Shown here: in pieces, positions 36,953 through 45,187 of the stretch
How positions within the stretch are numbered: position 1 is the first letter of the stretch
Layout of the letters: the number at the start of each line of letters is the position of its first letter
Assembly (NCBI RefSeq): GCF_016899935.1
Contig: NZ_JACJJK010000004.1
Coordinates: forward strand, 186,001-250,000
DNA from: Olsenella uli
GTDB taxonomy: Bacteria > Actinomycetota > Coriobacteriia > Coriobacteriales > Atopobiaceae
Reading direction: 5' to 3'
Length of the DNA: 64,000 bases
Notes under the pieces: model-generated
Database searches by the model: none
The model's input: the letters and a program-made list of their open reading frames with translations, nothing else
What the model was told of the DNA's origin: nothing
Translations under genes and position numbers: made by a program

Positions 36953-38137
36953 ATGTCCATCAACGAGAAGAGCCGCGCGTACGGCGCGCAGAAGTCCTCC
37001 ATCCGCGAGATCTCCGCGTACGCCGGCGCCCGCAAGGCCGAGATTGGGGCCGAGAACGTCTTTGACTTCTCGCTGGGCAACCCCTCGATCCCCGCGCCGG
37101 ACGCCGTGCGCGCCTCCATCGAGCGCGCGCTTGCGCTGCCGGCCACGCAGCTCCACGGCTACACGCCCGCAAACGGCCTGCCCGCTGCGCGCGAGGCCGT
37201 GGCCGCGAGCCTGACGCGCCGCTTCGGCGACGGCGCCGCGCGTACCGACGACCTCTACCTCACCTGCGGCGCGGCCGCCTCGCTCTCCATCACGTTCCAC
37301 GCGATCGTGAACCCCGGCGACGAGGTCATCGTCATCGCGCCGTACTTCCCGGAGTACCGCGTCTGGATCGAGACTGCCGGCGCCGCCTGCGTTGAGGTGC
37401 TCGCGGACCCCGCCACGTTCCAGGTTGACGTGGCCGCCGTGGCTGCCGCGATCACGCCGCGCACCAAGGCCGTGGTCATCAACTCGCCCAACAACCCCGT
37501 GGGCTCGGTGTACTCGCGCGAGAACCTCGGCGCGCTGGCCGCCGCGCTGCGCGACGCCGGCGAGCGCCTGGGCACCACCATCTACCTCGTGGCCGACGAG
37601 CCCTACCGCGAGATCACCTACGGCGCGGAGGTGCCGTGGGTGCCGGCCGTCTACGACCGCACGATCGTGTGCTACTCCTACTCCAAGAGCCTCTCGCTGC
37701 CGGGCGAGCGCATCGGCTGGGTGCTAGTGCCGCCGACCAACCCCGAGCACGACGAGCTGCTGCTCGCCGTTGCCGGTGCGGGCCGCAAGCTGGGCTTCGT
37801 CTGCGCGCCGGCGCTCTTCCAGCGCGTGCTCATCGACTGCGTGGACTGCCCGAGCGACGTCGCGGCCTACGCGGAGAACCGCCGCGCCCTCACCGAGGGC
37901 CTCGGCCGCCTGGGCTACGAGTTCATCGAGCCCGAGGGCGCGTTCTACCTGTGGGTCAAGGCGCTCGAGCCGGACGCCGAGAAGTTCTTCGAGCGCGCGA
38001 AGGCCCTCGAGCTGCTGCCCGTCCCGTCCGACTCCTTCGGCTGCCCGGGCTGGGTGCGCGTGGGCTACTGCGTCTCCCACGAGACGATCGTCAACTCCCT
38101 GCCCGCCTGGGAGCAGCTCGCCGCCAGCTACCGGTAG
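36953..38137 (+). CDS. PLP-dependent aminotransferase (fold type I, aspartate aminotransferase-like)
   Basis: A 394-residue class I/II aminotransferase. It shows FSLGNPSIPAP, GAAASLSITFHAI, the INSPNNPVGS block, a Tyr-Arg pair in VADEPYREITYG, and the PLP lysine in YSYSKSLSLPGERIGW (near residue 243). The gene starts 2 nt after the ftsH stop, with GGAGAGGAG within ftsH. The exact amino donor is not readable; aspartate or aromatic amino acids are plausible. Its stop touches a 27-bp palindrome. Confidence 0.93.
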   Translation: MSINEKSRAYGAQKSSIREISAYAGARKAEIGAENVFDFSLGNPSIPAPDAVRASIERALALPATQLHGYTPANGLPAAREAVAASLTRRFGDGAARTDDLYLTCGAAASLSITFHAIVNPGDEVIVIAPYFPEYRVWIETAGAACVEVLADPATFQVDVAAVAAAITPRTKAVVINSPNNPVGSVYSRENLGALAAALRDAGERLGTTIYLVADEPYREITYGAEVPWVPAVYDRTIVCYSYSKSLSLPGERIGWVLVPPTNPEHDELLLAVAGAGRKLGFVCAPALFQRVLIDCVDCPSDVAAYAENRRALTEGLGRLGYEFIEPEGAFYLWVKALEPDAEKFFERAKALELLPVPSDSFGCPGWVRVGYCVSHETIVNSLPAWEQLAASYR

Positions 38138-38164
38138 GTGGAAAAGGGACAGTCCCTTTTCCAC
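38138..38164. repeat. Perfect 27-bp palindrome after the aminotransferase
   Basis: GTGGAAAAGGGA and TCCCTTTTCCAC pair around a 3-nt centre. It begins on the base after the aminotransferase stop (TAG 38135-38137) and ends about 20 nt before the next ATG. Same subtype as 25329. Confidence 0.9.
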
Positions 38165-38184
38165 GTCTCGCACGAGGGGGAGCC

Positions 38185-39012
38185 ATGCTGCAGAACCGCT
38201 GCGACGTCCACACCCACACGCTCTTCTCGCGCCACTCCTACTCCACGGTGCGCGAGAACGTCCTCGCCGCCCGCGACGCCGGGCTCGAGCTCCTGGGCGT
38301 GGCGGACCACTTCAGCGACATGCTCTACCCGAGCGCGGACCTCACGCACGCCGACGTCCGTGACTACCAGCACTTCGTCAACGCCGTCGCGTGGCCCCGG
38401 ACCTGGGAGGGCATCCGGCTGCTGCGCGGCGCCGAGGCGGACGTCCGCACGCTGGACGGACGGCTCTTCGGGCAGGACGTCGCGCTCCACCGCGACCTCA
38501 TCGGCATCCCGCTCGACGGGACGGAGACGCTCTACGACCGCGTGGTCGCGAGCTGCGACTACGTGATCGCGAGCGTCCACTACCGCGAGTTCGCCCGCGA
38601 CGCCACCGTCGCCCAGGGGACCGAGATGTACCTCGGCGCGCTCGAGCAGCCCAAGGTGCTCGTGCTCGGGCACACCGGGCGCGCCGGCGTGCCGTTCGAC
38701 GTGCCCGAGCTCGTGGGGGAGGCGGCCCGCCAGCACAAGCTCGTGGAGATCAACGCGCACAGCCTCGAGCTGCGCCGCCGCGAGGGCCGCACGTGGCGGA
38801 CCTGCCGGGCCATCGCCGAGGCCTGCGCGGAGCTGGGCTGCCAGGTCGCCGTCAGCAGCGACGCGCACGTCTGCTGCGACGTCGGCTCGGTCGCGCCCGC
38901 GCTGGAGATGCTCGAGGAGATCCACTTCCCGCAGGAGCTCGTGGCCACGCGCTCGGCCGAGGCGTTTCTCGCCGCGATGGCCGCCGCCGGGCTCGACGTG
39001 CCAAGAGCCTAG
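38185..39012 (+). CDS. PHP-domain phosphatase/phosphoesterase
   Basis: A 275-residue PHP-fold metal-dependent hydrolase of the YcdX type. The metal ligands lie in CDVHTHTLFSRHSYST (6-21), LLGVADHFSDM, YVIASVHYREF, VLGHTGRA, EINAHS and VSSDAHVC. YcdX-like PHP proteins cleave phosphate esters with a trinuclear zinc or iron site; the physiological substrate is unknown here. ATG 38185 follows GAGGGGGAGCC, just after a palindrome. It precedes the exonuclease III gene on the same strand. Confidence 0.9.
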   Translation: MLQNRCDVHTHTLFSRHSYSTVRENVLAARDAGLELLGVADHFSDMLYPSADLTHADVRDYQHFVNAVAWPRTWEGIRLLRGAEADVRTLDGRLFGQDVALHRDLIGIPLDGTETLYDRVVASCDYVIASVHYREFARDATVAQGTEMYLGALEQPKVLVLGHTGRAGVPFDVPELVGEAARQHKLVEINAHSLELRRREGRTWRTCRAIAEACAELGCQVAVSSDAHVCCDVGSVAPALEMLEEIHFPQELVATRSAEAFLAAMAAAGLDVPRA

Positions 39013-39057
39013 ACCGCCGACGCCCTGAACCCCGAAGGCCCTGCCGAAAGGAGCCCC

Positions 39058-39837
39058 ATGCCCGACACCCGCGAGCTGCGCCTCGTCTCCTGGAACGTCA
39101 ACGGCCTGCGCGCCGTCATGAAAAAGGACCCCAGCTTCACCGACGTGGTGGAGGCAACGGGCGCCGACGTCTTTGCCGTCCAGGAGACCAAGCTGCAGGA
39201 GGGCCAGATTAGCTTGGACCTGCCCGGCTATCACCAGACCTGGAGCTACGCCGAGCGCAAGGGCTACTCCGGCACGGCCGTCTTCTCCCGTGAGGAGCCG
39301 CTGCAGGTGATCAACCACATCGGCGCGCCGGCCGCCGACGACGAGGGCCGCGTCTGCGCGCTCGAGTTCCCGAGCTACTGGTTCGTGGACGTCTACACGC
39401 CCAACGCCCAGAACGAGCTGGCGCGCATCGACACGCGCCTGGCCTGGGACGCGGCCTACCGCGAGTTCCTCTGCGGCTTGGCGGCCCAGAAGCCGGTCGT
39501 GACCTGCGGCGACTTCAACGTGGCCCACAACGAGATCGACCTTAAGAACCCCGGCCCCAACCGCGGCAACGCGGGCTTCTCCGACGAGGAGCGCGAGAGC
39601 TTCACCCGCCTGCTCGACGCCGGCTTCACCGACACCTTCCGCGCGCGCCACCCGGACCTGGCCGGCGCCTACAGCTGGTGGAGCTACCGCTTCAACGCAC
39701 GCAAGAACAACGCCGGCTGGCGCATCGACTACTTCCTCGTGAGCAACGACATCGCGGACCGCGTGACCGGCGCCTCGATCCTCTCCGAGGTCTACGGCTC
39801 CGACCACTGCCCCGTCGAGCTCACGATCGAGCTCTAG
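39058..39837 (+). CDS. xth: Exodeoxyribonuclease III (AP endonuclease)
   Basis: A 259-residue XthA-type enzyme that cuts at abasic sites and trims 3' ends in base excision repair. It has SWNVNGLRA (10-18), the metal Glu in VQETKLQ, YTPNAQ, the catalytic GDFNVAHNEIDL, WSYRFNARKNNAGWRIDYFLVS (in part: NNAGWRIDYFLV) and the final GSDHCPV. ATG 39058 follows GAAAGGAGCCCC. It is convergent with the minus-strand sirtuin gene, whose end is 33 bp away. Confidence 0.96.
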   Translation: MPDTRELRLVSWNVNGLRAVMKKDPSFTDVVEATGADVFAVQETKLQEGQISLDLPGYHQTWSYAERKGYSGTAVFSREEPLQVINHIGAPAADDEGRVCALEFPSYWFVDVYTPNAQNELARIDTRLAWDAAYREFLCGLAAQKPVVTCGDFNVAHNEIDLKNPGPNRGNAGFSDEERESFTRLLDAGFTDTFRARHPDLAGAYSWWSYRFNARKNNAGWRIDYFLVSNDIADRVTGASILSEVYGSDHCPVELTIEL

Positions 39838-39870
39838 CGGCGGCGAGAAGGGCGACGGCCCGGCGCCCGC

Positions 39871-40608
39871 TCAGAAGTCGAACGCCGCCGCGATGTCGCA
39901 GGCGCACACGAGGTCCGCGGCGCCGTCCTGCGGCGTGCGCTCGCGGTTGACGATCACGAGGTCGTTGCCGCCGAAGTAGTTGACGAGCCCGGCCGCCGGG
40001 TACACCACGAGCGACGTCCCGCCTATGACGAGCAGGTCGGCCCTCTCGATCGCGTTCACGCTGGCGAGAAGGACGCGCTCGTCGAGCTGCTCCCCGTAGA
40101 GCACCACGTCCGGCTTCACGAGGCCGCCGCACTTCTCGCAGTGCGGCACGCCCTCGGTCGCGAGCACCCACTCGGCCGAGTAGGTCTCGCCGCAGCGCGT
40201 GCAGACGTTGCGGTGGACGGAGCCGTGCAGCTCGTGGACCACGCGCGAGCCGGCCGCCTGGTGCAGACCGTCGATGTTCTGCGTGACCACGGCGGCGAGG
40301 TGCCCCTCGGCCTCGAGCTCGGCGAGCTTGACGTGCGCGCGGTTGGGCCGCGCCGTGAGGCAGATCATGCGCTCGCGGTAGAAGTCGTAGAACTCCGCCG
40401 TGTGCGTCACAAAGAAGTCGTGCCCGAGCATCTCCTCCGGCGGGTAGGCAAAGTGCTGGTGGTAGAGGCCGTCGGCGCTGCGGAAGTCGGGGATGCCGCT
40501 CGCCGTCGAGACCCCGGCGCCGCCAAAGAAGACCGCCCTTCTCGCCCGCGAGAAGAGACCTCTGAGCTCGCGTGCCGCCTCCGCCGGATCCGTGACCGTG
40601 CGTCCCAT
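39871..40608 (-). CDS. NAD-dependent deacylase, Sir2 family
   Basis: A 245-residue sirtuin that removes acyl groups from lysine using NAD. It shows GGAGVSTASGIPDFRS, the catalytic TQNIDGLHQAAGS, a four-cysteine zinc site (CTRCGETY and CEKCGG), GGTSLVVYPAAG and IVNRERTPQD. The start at 40608 (MGRTVT) is preferred since GGGGGCGAGG lies upstream; an in-frame ATG at 40626 is the edge of a palindrome and lacks a ribosome binding site. It is convergent with xth and divergent from the patatin gene. Confidence 0.94.
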   Translation of the reverse strand: MGRTVTDPAEAARELRGLFSRARRAVFFGGAGVSTASGIPDFRSADGLYHQHFAYPPEEMLGHDFFVTHTAEFYDFYRERMICLTARPNRAHVKLAELEAEGHLAAVVTQNIDGLHQAAGSRVVHELHGSVHRNVCTRCGETYSAEWVLATEGVPHCEKCGGLVKPDVVLYGEQLDERVLLASVNAIERADLLVIGGTSLVVYPAAGLVNYFGGNDLVIVNRERTPQDGAADLVCACDIAAAFDF

Positions 40609-40625
40609 GTCCTCGCCCCCAAACA

Positions 40626-40656
40626 TGCCTAAAAGGGGTCAGACCCCTTTTAGGCA
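40626..40656. repeat. Perfect 31-bp palindrome between divergent genes
   Basis: TGCCTAAAAGGGG and CCCCTTTTAGGCA pair over 13 bases around TCAGA. Unlike most copies it lies in a divergent promoter region, ahead of both the sirtuin gene and the patatin gene, so a terminator role is unlikely for this copy. Confidence 0.9.
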
Positions 40657-40723
40657 ACTTTACAAGGAATATCCTAGCTTCGTATGGGGAATAAGAAAAC
40701 CTATCGACCAAAAAGGAGGCGCG

Positions 40724-41677
40724 ATGGAGCCCCTGCGCAACAACGTCCTTGACTGCGCCCTCGTCTTCGAGGGCGGCGGCTACCGCGCGGCGTACACCTG
40801 CGCGTTCGCCAACGTCCTGCTCGAGCAGGGCATCTACTTCGACTACGTCTGCGGCCTCTCCGCCGGCGCCAGCAACTCCGTCAACTACCTCTCGCGCGAC
40901 CGCAAGCGCGTGCGCGAGGCCTTCATGACCGACGGCCCGGCCCGCCGCCTCGTGGGCCTGCGCTCGTTTTTGCGTGGGCGCGGCTACTTTGACGCGGACG
41001 CGCTCTATGAGGGCGCGCTGCGCGACGGCACGCTCCGCTTTGACTGGGACACGTTCGCCGCCAACCCCGCCCGCCTGCGCATCCAGGCCTTCGAGCGCGA
41101 CACCGGCCGCACGGTGCGCTTTGGCCGCGAGGACATGACCGACCCCCTGCGCATGATCGACCTCGTCCGCGCCAGCTCCACGCTGCCCGGCATGATGAAG
41201 CCGCTCGAGGTGGACGGCCGCGTCCTCATGGACGGCGGCCTGGGCACGGGCGCTGGCATCCCCCTGTGCATGGCCGAGGACGACGGCTTCGAGCGCTTCG
41301 TCTTCGTCGCCACGCGCCCGCGCGGCTACCGCAAGAAGGAGCCCGGCGCGCGCGACACGCAGATGTTCAAGGCCGTCGCGCGCGACTACCCCTACCTGCG
41401 CAAGGCCCTGCTCACCCGCTGGGAGCGCTACAACGCCGCGCTCGACCACGTGGAGGAGCTGGCCGAGAAGGGCCGCGCGCTCGTCATCTACCCGGACGAG
41501 ATGCCCGTCGAGAACGCCACCGTCAGCCCGCGCCGCCTCGCGGCCGCCTACGACGCCGGCCACGCCCAGTACCTGCGCGAGATGCCGCGCGTGCGCGAGT
41601 TCCTGTTCGGCGCCCCCGACGCGGGCCCCCGCCCCGAGGACCCGGACGAGGGCACGGGCTACATCACGCTCGGCTAG
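40724..41677 (+). CDS. Patatin-like phospholipase family protein
   Basis: A 317-residue protein of the RssA/patatin group. It has the oxyanion loop EGGGYRAAYT, the nucleophile serine in GLSAGASNS (about 44-52) and the catalytic Asp in MDGGLG (about 169-174). These enzymes are cytosolic acyl hydrolases with a Ser-Asp dyad. ATG 40724 follows AAAAAGGAGGCGC. A TATCCT box near 40670 is the probable -10. It is followed by the folate gene after 84 bp. Confidence 0.9.
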   Translation: MEPLRNNVLDCALVFEGGGYRAAYTCAFANVLLEQGIYFDYVCGLSAGASNSVNYLSRDRKRVREAFMTDGPARRLVGLRSFLRGRGYFDADALYEGALRDGTLRFDWDTFAANPARLRIQAFERDTGRTVRFGREDMTDPLRMIDLVRASSTLPGMMKPLEVDGRVLMDGGLGTGAGIPLCMAEDDGFERFVFVATRPRGYRKKEPGARDTQMFKAVARDYPYLRKALLTRWERYNAALDHVEELAEKGRALVIYPDEMPVENATVSPRRLAAAYDAGHAQYLREMPRVREFLFGAPDAGPRPEDPDEGTGYITLG

Positions 41678-41761
41678 GCTGGGGGCGCACGTCCTTCTCG
41701 CCCGGCGGCCGTCGCGTGGGTACAATGGGGCGAGAAGAACCCGCCCTCGAGGAGGACCCGC

Positions 41762-43216
41762 ATGCTCAGAGAGAACTACGCAACCTGGCGCTGCGGCGCG
41801 CACGAGATCTCGCTCGCGCGCCCGCGCATCATGGGCATCCTCAACGTGACGCCCGACTCCTTCTCCGACGGCGGGGAGAACCTCGACCACAAGACTGCCA
41901 TAGCGCGCGGCCTGGCCATGCTCGACGAGGGCGCCGACATCATCGACGTCGGCGGCGAGTCCACGCGCCCCGGCCACACGCCCGTGAGCTCCAAGGAGGA
42001 GGCCGAGCGCGTGGTGCCGGTGGTGCGCGCGCTTGTGGAGGCCGGCGCCGTCGTCTCCATCGACACCCGCCACGCGGACGTGGCGCGCATGTGCGTGCGC
42101 CTGGGCGCCGCGATCGTGAACGACGTCTCCGGCTTCACGGACCCCGAGATGGTGGCCGTCGCCGCCGACACGGACTGCGGCTGCGTCGTCGTGCACTGGA
42201 ACCAGGGCGGCCTCGGCACCCGCGTCGCGCGCCGCCAGGTGCTGCTCGACGAGTCGCGCCCCGCAGGCAGCGCGCTGCCGCGCCCCGTGACCTCCCAGCA
42301 CCGCTTCACCCTGCCCGACCAGGCGCCGATCATGCGGCAGGTCATGGGCTTTCTGGGCGACCAGGCCCGCACCCTGATGCGCGCCGGCGTCTCGCGCGAC
42401 CGCCTCTGCATGGATCCGGGCGCCGGCTTCGACAAGTACGCGGACGAGGACGTGGTCATCCAGCGCGCCACGCGCTCCATGTCCTCGATGGGCTATCCGC
42501 TCATGTGCGCCGTCTCGCGCAAGCGCTTCGTGGGCGCGCTCTCCGGCACGGACGAGCCCGCCGCCCGCGACGCGGCGACGGCCGGCGTCTGCATCTCCGC
42601 TATCGAGAACGGCGCCCGCATCCTGCGCGTCCACGACGTCGCGGAGATCTCGCGCGCCGTGAACGCCTACTGGGCCGTCTCGCACAAGGACGCGCGCCAG
42701 GGCTTTGTGAGCCTGGGCTCCAACGTGGGCAACCGCGTGGCCAACCTCGCGCGCGCCGCCCAGCTCATCGACGAGATCCCGCTCACCTGCGTGGTCAGCG
42801 TGAGCCACGCCTACGAGACCGAGCCCGCCTACGGCATCGCCACGCCGGTGGCCAACGCCGTGGCGGAGATCCGCACCGAGCTGCACCCGCTCGTGCTGAT
42901 GGACCGGCTGCTCGAGGTGGAGGACCGGATGGGCCGCATCCGCGCGGACGCCGCGACGCGCGACCCCAAGAAGCCGGGCACCGGCCCGCGCACCATCGAC
43001 TGCGATCTCGTCTGGGTCGAGGGGGAGTCCCACGCCGGCGCGCGCCTCACGTTGCCGCACCCCCGCCTCGGCGAGCGCGACTACGTGATCGTGCCGATGG
43101 AGGACCTGATGCACGACCCGGAGCGCTTCCTCGCGCACGCCGGCGTTCCCGTGACCCCGCGCGACGACCGCGTGGGCCACGTCACGGCCGACCTGGGGGA
43201 GGTCGCGTGGGAGTAG
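41762..43216 (+). CDS. folP-folK: Bifunctional dihydropteroate synthase / HPPK (FolP-FolK fusion)
   Basis: A 484-residue fusion of two folate enzymes. Residues 20-310 are dihydropteroate synthase with MGILNVTPDSFSDGG, DVGGESTRPG, IVNDVSGF, and the substrate site KRFVGALSG. Residues about 316-484 are 6-hydroxymethyl-dihydropterin pyrophosphokinase, with FVSLGSNVGNR, YETEPAYG, PRTIDCDLVW and LPHPRLGERDYVIVPM. It makes dihydropteroate from the pterin alcohol and p-aminobenzoate in one chain. The order FolP then FolK is the reverse of some eukaryotic fusions. ATG 41762 follows GAGGAGGACCC; TACAAT at 41721-41726 is the probable -10. No folB or folE is nearby. Confidence 0.93.
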   Translation: MLRENYATWRCGAHEISLARPRIMGILNVTPDSFSDGGENLDHKTAIARGLAMLDEGADIIDVGGESTRPGHTPVSSKEEAERVVPVVRALVEAGAVVSIDTRHADVARMCVRLGAAIVNDVSGFTDPEMVAVAADTDCGCVVVHWNQGGLGTRVARRQVLLDESRPAGSALPRPVTSQHRFTLPDQAPIMRQVMGFLGDQARTLMRAGVSRDRLCMDPGAGFDKYADEDVVIQRATRSMSSMGYPLMCAVSRKRFVGALSGTDEPAARDAATAGVCISAIENGARILRVHDVAEISRAVNAYWAVSHKDARQGFVSLGSNVGNRVANLARAAQLIDEIPLTCVVSVSHAYETEPAYGIATPVANAVAEIRTELHPLVLMDRLLEVEDRMGRIRADAATRDPKKPGTGPRTIDCDLVWVEGESHAGARLTLPHPRLGERDYVIVPMEDLMHDPERFLAHAGVPVTPRDDRVGHVTADLGEVAWE

Positions 43217-43725
43217 CGGCGTTCACGGTCCGGCCGACGGTGCCGATGGGCCACGTCACGGGCGTGCCGTACCTGTGCGCGCTCGCGGCGGCGGAGGCGC
43301 TCGGCGCGCGGCTGCGCTGGCCGCACGAGGTGGTGGGCGCGGACGGGGAGCTGCTCGCGCGCGTCCGGTCCCGTGCCGGCTACGACGAGGGCGGCGTCTT
43401 CGTGACGTGCGAGATCGCGCCGCAGGGCGAGAAGGACCTCGACGTCGCGGCGCTCGAGGGCGCGGCGCGCGCCCGCGTGGACGCCTGGGCCGCCGACGTC
43501 GCCGCCGGGCGCGCCGCGGCGGGCCCGCTCGCGCCGGTGCTGGGCGACTACTTTAACGCCCTGCTCGGCATGGGGGAGACGTTCGAGGTCGTGCGCGGCG
43601 GCCGCGTGATCGGCCGGGGGACGCTCGCCGGCGTCGACGTCTGGGGCCGCGCGACGGTACGCCTGGAGGGCGGCGCCCAGGAGCTGGAGATTGCCCCCGA
43701 GCAGGCCGCGCTGCGCGCCGTCTAG
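43207..43725 (+). CDS. Biotin-protein-ligase-like protein, reduced active site
   Basis: A 172-residue protein with the later half of the BirA catalytic fold: a helix [13 protein letters not shown], then LRWPHEVVG in place of the ligase's [30 protein letters not shown], and the small C-terminal barrel [20 protein letters not shown]. The biotin/ATP-binding GRGRxG loop that precedes the WPNDV block is missing, and the Lys of that block is Arg. It is probably not a normal ligase and may be a diverged paralogue. GTG 43207 overlaps the folP-folK stop by 10 nt. It is convergent with coaX, overlapping by 4 nt. Confidence 0.65.
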   Translation: MGVAAFTVRPTVPMGHVTGVPYLCALAAAEALGARLRWPHEVVGADGELLARVRSRAGYDEGGVFVTCEIAPQGEKDLDVAALEGAARARVDAWAADVAAGRAAAGPLAPVLGDYFNALLGMGETFEVVRGGRVIGRGTLAGVDVWGRATVRLEGGAQELEIAPEQAALRAV

Positions 43726-44516
43726 CGCGCGTCCTTCTCGCCCCGGTCGCGCTCCCCGAGCCAGATCTCGCGGATGCCGCGCAGCGTGAGGTCGGGGTCA
43801 ACGGCGTCGAAGAGGTCGGTCGCCGCGCTCACCGTGCGCGCGAGGCCGCCGGTGCCCACCACCGTCGCCTTCGGCGCGCCCAGCTCCGCCTTGATGCGCG
43901 CCACGAGCCCCTCGGCCTGCGCCGCCGCACCGATCACGAGGCCCGACTGCAGCGCCGCCTCGGTGGAGTCCCCGAGCGCGCGCTCGGGCGCCTCGATCGG
44001 GATGCTCGCCAGCTTGGCCGCGCGCGAGAAGAGCGCGCCCGCCGAGAGCATGAGGCCCGGCGAGATGGCGCCGCCGCGATAGCGGCCGTCCGCGTCCACG
44101 ACGTCGATGTTGGTGGCCGTGCCAAAGTCCACCACGATGACGGGCGCGCCGTAGGTGCTGCGCGCGGCGATGGCGTTGGCGATGCGGTCCGCGCCCACCT
44201 GGCGCGGGTCGGGCATGGCGATCTCCATGCCGTAGGGGCGCCCCGCGCTTACGACGGTCGGCTCGTGGCCGAGGTGCGCCTCCAGGCAGCGGCGCCAGGC
44301 GCGCTCGAGCGCGGGCACCACGCTCGCCACGCCCGCGTCGGTGACGTCGGCGAGCGCGAGGCCGTCCTTGGCGAAGTAGCTCCAGAGCCGCGCGTGCAGC
44401 GCGTCGGAGGTGTCCGTGGCGTCCGTTGCCATGCGCCAGCCGCGCACCAGCGCACCCCCCTCGTCGAAGAGGCCGAGCGTGGACTGCGTGTTGCCGACGT
44501 CGATGGCAAGAAACAC
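43722..44516 (-). CDS. coaX: Type III pantothenate kinase CoaX
   Basis: A 264-residue ASKHA-fold kinase for the first step of coenzyme A synthesis. It shows [15 protein letters not shown] (3-17), [44 protein letters not shown] and a final VVGTGGLA. The start is GTG (44516) on the minus strand, with GGAGGTG upstream. coaX is often next to birA; here the neighbouring plus-strand gene is a BirA-like protein, so the old pairing may be retained with an inversion. It overlaps that gene's stop by 4 nt. Confidence 0.95.
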   Translation of the reverse strand: MFLAIDVGNTQSTLGLFDEGGALVRGWRMATDATDTSDALHARLWSYFAKDGLALADVTDAGVASVVPALERAWRRCLEAHLGHEPTVVSAGRPYGMEIAMPDPRQVGADRIANAIAARSTYGAPVIVVDFGTATNIDVVDADGRYRGGAISPGLMLSAGALFSRAAKLASIPIEAPERALGDSTEAALQSGLVIGAAAQAEGLVARIKAELGAPKATVVGTGGLARTVSAATDLFDAVDPDLTLRGIREIWLGERDRGEKDAR

Positions 44517-44592
44517 GGGGCACCTCCGGTGGGTCGTCCTTCTCGCCCCATCTTACGCGCAAATCTCCACAGACGCATCACGGGCGTTCTGA

Positions 44593-44681
44593 TACAATCC
44601 AACGGCTGTTGTGTCTTGGTCGGAACCAAGACGAGCCCCCGCCCTGGTCGGAAACCAGGGCCGAAGAAGAGGAGTCCTGCC
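44593..44681 (+). promoter_or_regulatory. rpmE promoter and two-hairpin L31 leader
   Basis: A TACAAT box (44593-44598) precedes a leader with two nearly identical hairpins: GTCTTGGT-CGGA-ACCAAGAC (44613-44632) and CCCTGGT-CGGAA-ACCAGGG (44642-44660), and then AAGAAGAGGAG before the rpmE ATG. Ribosomal-protein leader candidates for L31, some restricted to Coriobacteria, have been reported, in which excess L31 binds its own mRNA. This twin hairpin is a good fit in position; identity needs a covariance search. Confidence 0.65.
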
Positions 44682-45101
44682 ATGAAGCAAGGTATCCACC
44701 CCGAGTACGTGGAGTGCCAGGTCCGCTGCTCCTGCGGCAACACCTGGACCACCCGTTCCACCAAGAGCGAGATGCGCGTCGACCTCTGCGACAAGTGCCA
44801 CCCGTTCTACACCGGCACCCAGAAGCTCGTTGACACCGGCGGCCGCGTCCAGCGCTTCGCCGACAAGTTCGGTGGCGCCGCTGCCGCCCAGCTGAAGAAG
44901 GCCGAGGAGGCCAAGGCCGCCCGCGCCGCCAAGGCTGCCGAGGAGGCCGCCGCCAAGAAGGCCGCCAAGGAGGCCAAGGCCGCCGAGAAGGCCAAGCGTG
45001 CCGCCGAGTACGCCAAGAAGGCCGAGGCCGAGGCTGCCGCCGCCCCCGCCGAGGAGCCCGCTGCCGAGGCTGCCGCCGAGACCACCGAGGCCGACGAGTA
45101 G
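44682..45101 (+). CDS. rpmE: Ribosomal protein bL31 with a long C-terminal extension
   Basis: A 139-residue bL31 of the large ribosomal subunit. Residues 1-72 are the normal protein: [20 protein letters not shown], the zinc ligands Cys16, Cys18 and a later [10 protein letters not shown] pair, and [10 protein letters not shown]. This is the zinc-binding (C+) form. Residues 73-139 are an Ala/Lys/Glu-rich helix ([20 protein letters not shown] and similar) ending AETTEADE. Ordinary bL31 is 65-75 residues, so the tail doubles its length. ATG 44682 follows GAAGAGGAGTCCTGC. A terminator follows. Confidence 0.96.
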   Translation: MKQGIHPEYVECQVRCSCGNTWTTRSTKSEMRVDLCDKCHPFYTGTQKLVDTGGRVQRFADKFGGAAAAQLKKAEEAKAARAAKAAEEAAAKKAAKEAKAAEKAKRAAEYAKKAEAEAAAAPAEEPAAEAAAETTEADE

Positions 45102-45123
45102 CGCCCGGACATCACGCACGTCG

Positions 45124-45156
45124 AGGCGCCCCCGCGAGACCGTCGCGGGGGCGCCT
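45124..45156. terminator. Strong terminator between rpmE and a convergent gene
   Basis: AGGCGCCCCCGCGA pairs perfectly with TCGCGGGGGCGCCT over 14 bp around a 5-nt loop, followed by TCGTGTCT. It lies between the convergent rpmE and the minus-strand membrane protein gene and can serve both. Confidence 0.85.
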
Positions 45157-45187
45157 TCGTGTCTCGGGAGCAGGTTCTTCTCGGCCG

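Noticed and set aside
40609-40626. Upstream start (MFGGED) for the sirtuin
   Set aside because: It would place the ATG on the edge of a palindrome with no ribosome binding site; the ATG at 40608 has GGGGGCGAGG upstream.
39821-43180. Long minus-strand open frame over patatin and folP-folK
   Set aside because: Only its final part (39871-40608) is a real gene (sirtuin) in another frame; the rest mirrors conserved plus-strand genes.
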